From Cordia subcordata (lineage: Eukaryota; Streptophyta; Magnoliopsida; Boraginales; Cordiaceae), in contig JAPTOF010000005.1 in assembly GCA_028554755.1 (NCBI GenBank), forward strand, positions 4,116,501 through 4,180,500: a stretch of 64,000 nucleotides of DNA, read 5' to 3'. Of the stretch, positions 57,176 through 64,000 are shown piece after piece. A program made the translations under genes and the position numbers. The notes under the pieces are model-generated. The model saw only the letters and a program-made list of their open reading frames with translations. It was not told where the DNA came from and made no database searches. The first letter of the stretch is position 1. Every line of letters begins with the position of its first letter.

Positions 57176-58845
57176 TGTTGAGCTTATATTTTATATTTAT
57201 TTCAATACCTATTCTAAACTTAATTTTGAGCTTTTTGGAAAATTTTTGGAATGAATTTAAACTTATTTGGTTTTATTTTTAAAATTTTCGCAGGTCAGAA
57301 AAATGGACAGTTTTGCGTAGTTTTCGTATTTTGACCATAACTTTTTGTTTGGGCATCAAAATGAGGTGATTCAAGTGGCCACGGAAAGCCAATTTCGAGA
57401 CCTACAACTTTCATATTTGGTGCTCAGCCTAGTTTAGACCCTAAAATAATGAAAACTTCCCTGCAAAGTTCTGGACGAAAATTAGAAAAAGGAAAGCAAA
57501 AAGCAAATTGTATTAAATGCTATGGGGCCCACTTATAGTCCTTGATACCAAAGAATACAAGGTTTTCTTGTACATGGAACCTAATGTCTTGCAATTTTAT
57601 CCATGTTTGTGGGGATCATAATCAAGTCAAGAAAGGAAAAAGGAGAGAGAGTAGGAAAGTTGGACAAATCCAACTACTTGAGGCTGTGGTAGTCATCTAT
57701 AAAAATGAGGTCTACGAGCAAAGGATTTAAAGGATTTTGGGAAAATTTTTGGTGGCGGTGTACTGCAAAAGCAACGAGCTAGAAGCATGCATTGACGTTC
57801 TACGCCAATTTTTTTCGGATTCCTTTTGCTTTTCAGTACTTCAATTGAATAAGAGTTTGATTTTTTTATTCTCAAACTTTCAGTTAGATTATAGATTTTA
57901 GACTTTAGATTTAATTTTATTTTCAGTTTTACTATTTAATTTCAGTTTTATTTCTAGATTATTGTTTTAGACTTTAACTATTGTTTTAGGATTCTATGCT
58001 GGCTCTTTAGTTTAAATTATAGGCTTATTATTTAGTAATCTATTTTAGTCTTCAATTTCAGTTTATTTATTTAGTTAGTTTCTTATGTTTCAATTGTTAA
58101 TTTTGATTGTCCTTGTTTTAGATTCTCTAACCATGAGCAGCTAAATTTCTCGTTCTAGGAATTAGATGTAGTCTTTTGTTTTCCTGTGATTGCTTGAACT
58201 GTTGAGTTGAATATTATTGATGGGTTAATCTATTTCTTAGGGTTGACTTTCTTGTGAATAATTGATCACTATTTGCATGTCTAAGCTGTTATATGAAGGA
58301 CTAAAAGATGAAGTATAGCAGTAGTTCATTGGGACAGTAGACATGGGGTATTGTTCTTTAGAAATAAAAACAAATCCTGTGTGACACTGTATGATTCATG
58401 CATGCCTAAGCCGCTATATGATCGAATGCATAGATTTCCATAGAGCTTAATGGATTTATGTTAATGCTTGTGATCACAAAAGTAGACAAAAGGTTAGCAT
58501 AAATACAATTGTGGTGTCTCGACAGGGACCTTTAATGATTTTAGGGGATCCAGTCATTCACCTAGGGAAGTTGAATTCAATCAATTAGTTTAAGTTAATC
58601 ACAGAAACACATTAGATGAAATCTAAATTCCTAGAATTTTCACAGTTAAGTGTTAGCGTTCTATTTATTGAGTCTTTAGTTTAGATTTTTAATTTGTGCA
58701 TTTTATTTTCCTTTGAATTGAGTTTTCTAGATGATATATGGAGTTTTGAATTTTGGTAATTGATACAACCTCCTCTTGGGACGATACTCTTACTTATTCT
58801 TTATTACTTGTTACGATTCCATGCACTTGTGGATTTCACACAACA
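57176..58845 (+). repeat. Athila 3' LTR
   Basis: TGTTGAGC to CACACAACA, with intact short inverted ends (TGTTG/CAACA). A TATA-like ctataaaa lies near 57698. Confidence 0.93.
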
Positions 58846-59802
58846 GCCAGCAAACCAACAAAACTTTAGAAAATACGCTCTCTAAAAGTGCTTATTTGCA
58901 CCAGGCAGCAAGTAGAGAACAAGGAAGGCATTTTGTACAGCCTAGAGCATGGAAAAAACAAACAGCTTTTCTAAGGTATACACCAAATTCTAATGCTCTA
59001 ACTCTTAATTAGAAGGGCCTTTTTGCTCTTAACAATCCTTACTCTCTAAAGATTAGAACTTTGCCTTGGAAAAATGTTAATGGAAAATATGTTGTTGAAG
59101 AACCTCCTTTGGAAATTTATCACGTGGGTGATCAATATTGGGAAAATTGCATTGTTGGTCAATTCCTTGGCCCTCCTCCACCATACTTTCTCATTAGAAA
59201 TATGGTTAACTTTGCTTGGAAAAATTATGGTTGTATTGAGATTAAATCCAATAGTGAATGACTTTTTATCTTCAAGTTTGAAAATGAAGAGTTTTGTGAC
59301 AAAGTGCTAAAGCAACTTTAGCATGTCAACCATAGACCTCTCCTCCTTAGAAGCTAGAACCAAATTCACAATTTGTCAATCTTACTTGTTATAGAGTTCC
59401 AATTTAGGTCAAATTAAGGAATGTACCTTTAAGCTTTTGGTCGAATGATGGTCTTAGCTACATTACTATGCACATTGGTGAACCATTGCAAATGGATACA
59501 CTTGCCAAATCTAGAAACAATCTTGCTTTCACAAAGGTTTGCATTGAAGTTAACCTTGAAGAAGAGATGCCGGATTTTATTCATGTTAAGCTTCGAGATG
59601 GTTGTTTGGCCAAAGTTGATGTGGAATATGCTTGGAGGCCTTCAAAATGTTCAAATTACAAGATGGTTAGGCATGTTGTTGCTTATTGCCCTATGTGGAA
59701 AACAAATGAAAGCAAGGAACATCCCATGAACCAAAACACCTATACTCCCAAGCCACAAAATGAGTTGATTGAAGTTAGAATGAAAGTGTCCTCCGACAAT
59801 TA
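58846..59802 (+). pseudogene. LINE-type ORF1 (DUF4283-like), 3' part
   Basis: Resumes after the second target copy. It has LPWKNVNGKYVVEEPPLEIY, IVGQFLGPPPPYFLIRNMVN, then YIAMHIGEPLQMDTLAKSRN and VEYAWRPSKCSNYKMVRHVV, the DUF4283 and following zinc-knuckle-like order of plant LINE ORF1. The knuckle is incomplete (Tyr where Cys is usual). Stops near 59009, 59259 and 59320 and at least one frameshift break it. Confidence 0.78.
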
Positions 59803-60334
59803 GGCTAACTTGGATTCTTATCATGCCACTCATGCCAGTGACGCTAGGCCAATTTCTCCACTTCAGGATAAAAACAACTGCACCAAAAAATTCTCCCCTC
59901 CCCCCTCTCCCGAGAAGAAGAAGGATTTCTCTATCTAAAGCTTGATCTCCCACCTTCCTAAAAGAGGTTTCAAATCAATTTCATGCTCTTGACAATTTTA
60001 ATGATGATGACCTTGGGATGTTGAAGTAGGGATAGACAAAGTTAGAGACCTAAACACCTTGGGCTTGTTTCCATTACCAAAGATCACACCAAAGGAAACT
60101 TGAGTTTGCTTTTCCCTATTTTTTGATCACTTTCTATGTTTTCCCTTTCTTTTCTCTTGTTTTTTATGTTGATCGTTTGACTTTGATAAGCTTTGCTCCA
60201 TGTTTTTGCTTTTCTACTAGCCCCTCAATCCTTTGGTTTGTAGGCTTATTATTAGTAGGATTAAGGGGTTATGGGTTGGGTTGTACCTTTTTTGCAAGTA
60301 AATGAAATTCTTACTTATACCGCCAAAAAAAAAA
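59803..60334 (+). mobile_element. LINE 3' UTR with poly(A) tail; ORF2 absent
   Basis: After ORF1 come about 500 bases ending aatgaaattcttacttat, ccgcc and ten A (60325-60334). The ending is typical of plant LINE 3' ends. No endonuclease or RT frame lies between ORF1 and the tail, so it is a non-autonomous or internally deleted LINE. Confidence 0.75.
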
Positions 60335-60750
60335 TAGGAAAATACATCATACCAAGCAAGAATTGAAGCTTGTAACAAGGACTTGAAGAGATTTGCTTTG
60401 GATTTGAATAAGGATCTGAAAGGCAATTTCTTATTCCTTTTTTTATTCTTGTAAATATGCTTTGTAATTGAGTTAGATCTAGGGTTGATTGATTTTGTAA
60501 ATTAGATTAGGGCTTTGATTAAAGGATTTGTACACATCTATGGCTCTTAAAATATGCTGCTTTACATTGATTAATGGAATGAATCAATATATCTATGTGT
60601 TCGATAAAATGCCTAAGTGAACATGCATGTGTTCTTTTATACTTTAATGCTATTGGTAATGGTCTCATCTTAGCCTTAATCCATGCTAACAGTATGAGCC
60701 TTATTTACAATTAATGTGTTTGATTAATATGTTTAATAGATGACTTATGC
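60335..60750. other. Intergenic DNA, nothing recognised
   Basis: AT-rich DNA between the LINE tail and the presumed left end of the Harbinger element; no ORF above background. Confidence 0.6.
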
Positions 60751-62202
60751 TGTGTTTATTTACAGCTTATAATAAGCAACTTATCTTATTTTTCATCTTA
60801 TTCAAAAAAGCATGTTTTTTTTGTACTTATAATAAGATGCTTATTTTAAGATGGCTTATTTAACATGTAAAAATTTAAGCAACCTGCTGATGTCTTATGG
60901 CTTATTGGGACACGGCTGGAATTTTGCAAATTGTTAATGAAACTTTACTTTCTGTTATTGCCCTCGTGTTTTTTGCTTAATGCTATGATTGCCACTTCCT
61001 TTGCTTTTTCTGTTTTGTTTGCACCGATAGAGAGAGAGAGAGAAAGAGAGGCAAATCCCTAACCCTATCAAATACACAATCGAAGAAGAAGAGACCACGG
61101 CCAGGTAATTTTTTTTTTCAAAATATTCTTCTATGTCTCCGACTTAGGATTGGCTTGAGAATTCCTAAATAATGAAGATGACATGTTGAATTCTCTTTTT
61201 TCTTTGTTGTTTATATTAGTTTTCATTGGAAGATGGGTTTATGTGAATGACCTTAAGTATTTCTATAACAATGTATTTTTTGAAATTTCAATGACATAAT
61301 GAAGGAAATGTCTTCATTATTATTGTTATTTTTATTTTCTGTGTTTTCTTTTCTTATGTATCTAGTTTTATTATGATGTTTTTCTGTGTCAATATGAGCC
61401 TTGTTTGGTGTGAACCCACTTTTAAGGTAGGGGTCGAGGCATTTTCAGGCTGTTAGATATATTTGCTTAAGTGTTGTTCATGTTGGAGTTGTTATTGAAG
61501 GGACACCTAGTTGAATGTTGAAGAACATATCCTGGTTTAGTAATATTTGATGCTTTAGAGAGATTTAGGAGTTCCGTCGGGTTCAGCAGGTTGTGTTCGC
61601 TTGGTAAATACGTTGGACGAGGATGGTGTTTTGTAATTCATTTGAAGTCATTTGGTCTAGGCAGTAAACCAAGTATGTGCATGCTGAGGAACCTGTCCTA
61701 ATCTAGTTAGTTATATTTGGATGTAGAAGAGTCACAGGAATTGTCTATTCTGAATTGAATTAAGATGCACATAGCGGATATTCAGTAGTCAAAAGGGCTG
61801 TGCTTTTAGCAAATACGTCTGGACACGGTTGGTGTTCGGTAGTAATACCAAGTAGAAGAGTCTCAGGGAATCTCTTTTCCGAATTGAATTAAGATGTGTG
61901 TAGTGCACAATCTTAGTTCAACAGGTTAGAGATGACATTAATCATTTTGTCGTCTTGAGGACAGGTTAGAGATGATCGATGAGACATCTTAGAAGCATAG
62001 ATATTATGTGATCAAAATAGTGGAAGATCAAGTTGAACATTTTAATGGCATTAATTACTTTAAACTTGGCATTATATTTTTGGGGTTATCTTGTAAATAT
62101 ATAGCTGCATCAAACTCTGTTTTCAGGTTTCCTTAAACCAAAATAGTTTGAAGTTGTTTAATGATATTAAAATTTTGTTTTTACGTTGTAAGAAAAATAG
62201 CA

Positions 62203-63176
62203 AGATGTCAGCTCATTGGGATCCATATAGTAACAAAATATTTCTCGAGCTATGTGTTGAGGAAATTCGAAAAGTAAAAAAGTCACCAAAAGTTTTGAAT
62301 GCTACGGCTTGGGATGACATCGTGACCAAGTTTAAGGAGATCACGGGTAAAGATTATGTAAAAAAGCAACTTAGAAATCATTGGGATGCACTAAAGGGGG
62401 ATTGGAAGCTTTACCAATCATTAAAAAGAATGGCATCCGAGTTGGTTGGAGTGAGGATAAAGGTACCATCACTGCATCTCCTACCTGGTGGGAAGACAAA
62501 GTAGAGGTATAACATTTACAATATTCATTATTATTGTTTATGATGCTTAAATGCTAAGGGAAATAATTAGATATTTACTTGTATATTCTTGCAAAAAGAC
62601 AAAAAATATTCGAAATTCATGAACAAAGGTTTAGAGAATTATGATTTGTTGGAGGAATTGTTTGGTGACATTTCTGCTACAGGAAAAGATGCATATACTC
62701 CAAATGCAGGGTTGCCTCATCCAACTGTGGTACATATGCAAGAAGAATCTCAAGGTGTTGACAGTAGCCCAAATGCTAATTATATTGGTGATGATCAAGC
62801 AACACCTACTGATGATGATGCTAAAAGGACTAAGGTTGCAAAGGTCACAAAAGGAGTTAAAAGGAAGAAAGAAACAAAAGATACTGCTTCTTCTTCACTG
62901 AATGAGAATTTTGACAGACTTGTTTCTGTTTTTTAGAGTACCTCAGCAACATCACGTGTGCAACAACAAAAGAATGATATTAGTGATGTAGTGTCAGTTT
63001 TAAAAAGGCTTCCAGGAATTGAAAGAGGATCACCAATGCAAATGTTTGGAGTACACAAGGCGACTAATATGTCATGGAGACAGGCTTTTATGGCTTTGGA
63101 AGAGGAAGACCTTCAATTAGCCTTTCTAAAGTCAGAATGGGAACAAAGCCTTAAAACTTCTTCATCTTCCCCGTAG
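62203..63176 (+). pseudogene. Harbinger Myb/SANT-like protein
   Basis: Partner protein that helps the transposase bind DNA. It starts MSAHWDPYSNKIFLELCVEE at 62203; the Myb/SANT-like domain continues through QLRNHWDALKGDWKLYQSL. A shift near 62445 is needed to reach TITASPTWWEDK in the next frame. A GT donor at 62507 fits; the second exon starts near 62590 with KKYSKF and runs to 63176. It has TAG at 62934-62936, probably a former CAG, and ends FLKSEWEQSLKTSSS. Confidence 0.75.
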
Positions 63177-63386
63177 CTTCTTAGACTTCAAAGCTCATTA
63201 TGCTTTGAACTCTTTTATGGTTTACTTAATTATTTAGATATTTAGTTGTTATGTAAACACTTTGTTTAAATATTTGGGATAATGTTGTGTTGAATTCCTA
63301 TTATATGATTTTATGAGTTATTTGGAATTTATCATAGTTATGTTATGTTTTACTTATGCACAGGTTCAGTTGAAGAAAAGAGTAAC

Positions 63387-64000
63387 ATGAATGCTGAGAT
63401 ATGTGATCTTGATGCTTGTTGTGAAGATATGGATGATAATATAAATGAGGATGTGGAAGATAATAGGAGGAACTCCTTACTATATGGAGGAATGATTTAT
63501 CTTGAGCAGGTTGCATCTTCTAGTAGACCTATTGAAAGGGTGCCATGCCGAACTTCAGCATTGAAAGGTTGGCCATGGATTCTGGAACTTTTGAATGACA
63601 AGTCAAAATCAGATAGATGTAATCAAAATCTTCGTATGAACAAAATTAATTTTTTGAGATTGTGTGAGTTGTTGGAAAGTACATATGAGGTATCATGTAG
63701 TAAAAATGTAAGGATCGAAGAGAAAGTTGCCATATTTTTATATATCGTTGGAAGAAGTGCGAGTAACAGAGCAACTCAAGAAAGATTTTGAATGCTTTAG
63801 TGAAGATGTCTATTGATAATATCAAACAAGAAAATGTGGAAGGAGTTCATCCGTATATTTATAATAATCCAAGATATCATCCCCATTTTCAGGTATGTTC
63901 TATTATTACTAAGTTATTTTTTATTTATCATTAATTCATTTAACATATAAAATTAAAATAGTTTAATTTAAAATTTTAATTGCTTTTTCTTTGTAGCATT
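63387..64000 (+). pseudogene. HARBI1-type transposase, N-terminal part, partial
   Basis: ATG 63387. The acidic start is followed by the recognisable helix-turn-helix region NKINFLRLCELLESTYEV and VAIFLYIVGRSASNRATQER. After ERF the usual stretch of about 15 residues is missing and the frame changes, then LNALVKMSIDNIKQ and NPRYHPHFQ follow to a GT donor at 63893. A new exon begins at 63997 and is cut by the window. The DDE catalytic part is outside. Confidence 0.75.

Larger units (their letters stand above)
48248..58845 (+). mobile_element. Athila-type Ty3/gypsy retrotransposon
   Basis: LTRs of about 1.66 kb (48248-49902, 57176-58845), tRNA-Asp-type primer site, gag, protease, RT, RNase H and integrase in gypsy order, and a purine tract before the 3' LTR. 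Target duplication is gctag/gccag (48243-48247, 58846-58850; four of five bases equal). A 2-kb region after integrase has no ORF. All frames are broken. Confidence 0.93.
60751..64000 (+). mobile_element. PIF/Harbinger DNA transposon, left part
   Basis: Encodes the family pair: a Myb/SANT-like protein then a HARBI1-type transposase. The left end is placed after TTA at about 60748-60750, where tgctgtgtttatttacagc resembles Harbinger terminal repeats (GGxxCTGTTT type). The right end is beyond the window. A (GA)n-rich probable 5' UTR exon, with a gt donor, lies at about 61030-61105. Between it and the Myb ORF there is no coding sequence. Confidence 0.7.

Overview
Plant nuclear DNA, almost certainly from a eudicot. 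It holds one end of an ordinary host gene and then roughly 60 kb of nested repeats. The evidence is the spliced group C bZIP gene at the left edge, AT-rich intergenic DNA, Ty1/copia, Athila-type Ty3/gypsy, LINE and PIF/Harbinger elements, and two different endogenous pararetroviruses (Caulimoviridae). The species cannot be told from the sequence. No tRNA, rRNA or CRISPR array was recognised.

Layout. 1-2464: last exons and 3' UTR of a bZIP transcription factor. 2.5-5.0 kb: intergenic DNA with a possible MITE and a small fold-back. 5.03-5.73 kb: an AT-rich unit ending in (TA)n; a second copy lies at 42.47-43.15 kb, so the virus/copia block sits between two copies of one flank. 5.73-21.56 kb: florendovirus-like DNA with a monomer of about 7.95 kb. 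It has separate movement-protein (MP) and coat/protease/RT/RNase H (CP-Pol) frames plus a third ORF of unknown function, arranged as two plus-strand pieces and a minus-strand copy that form a 5.5-kb inverted repeat. 21.56-21.66 kb: (TA)n. 21.66-35.27 kb: a badnavirus-like virus with a monomer of about 8.5 kb, again as a plus and a minus copy. 35.33-42.43 kb: a minus-strand copia element inserted in the TA/TG repeat. 43.2-47.3 kb: decayed repeats, including a gag-like pseudogene full of TAG stops. 47.3-60.33 kb: a LINE-type ORF1 remnant split by an Athila-like element (48.25-58.85 kb). 60.75-64 kb: left part of a PIF/Harbinger transposon, cut by the window edge.

Working parts. The viral intergenic regions keep TATA boxes, polyadenylation signals and initiator-tRNA-Met primer sites. 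The florendovirus leader has a three-codon uORF, MTG, ending six bases before a 21-bp stem that closes just before the MP start, the layout of a ribosome shunt. The head-to-head junction of the florendovirus copies falls on an arm of that stem. TATA boxes at 12773 (+) and 16237 (-) point at each other, so the locus could make double-stranded RNA. Most viral frames are broken; exceptions are one MP copy and one ORF3 copy of the florendovirus, and the MP, small VAP-like and 153-residue ORFs of the badna-like virus. Viral proteins are described only; nothing is restored or joined here.
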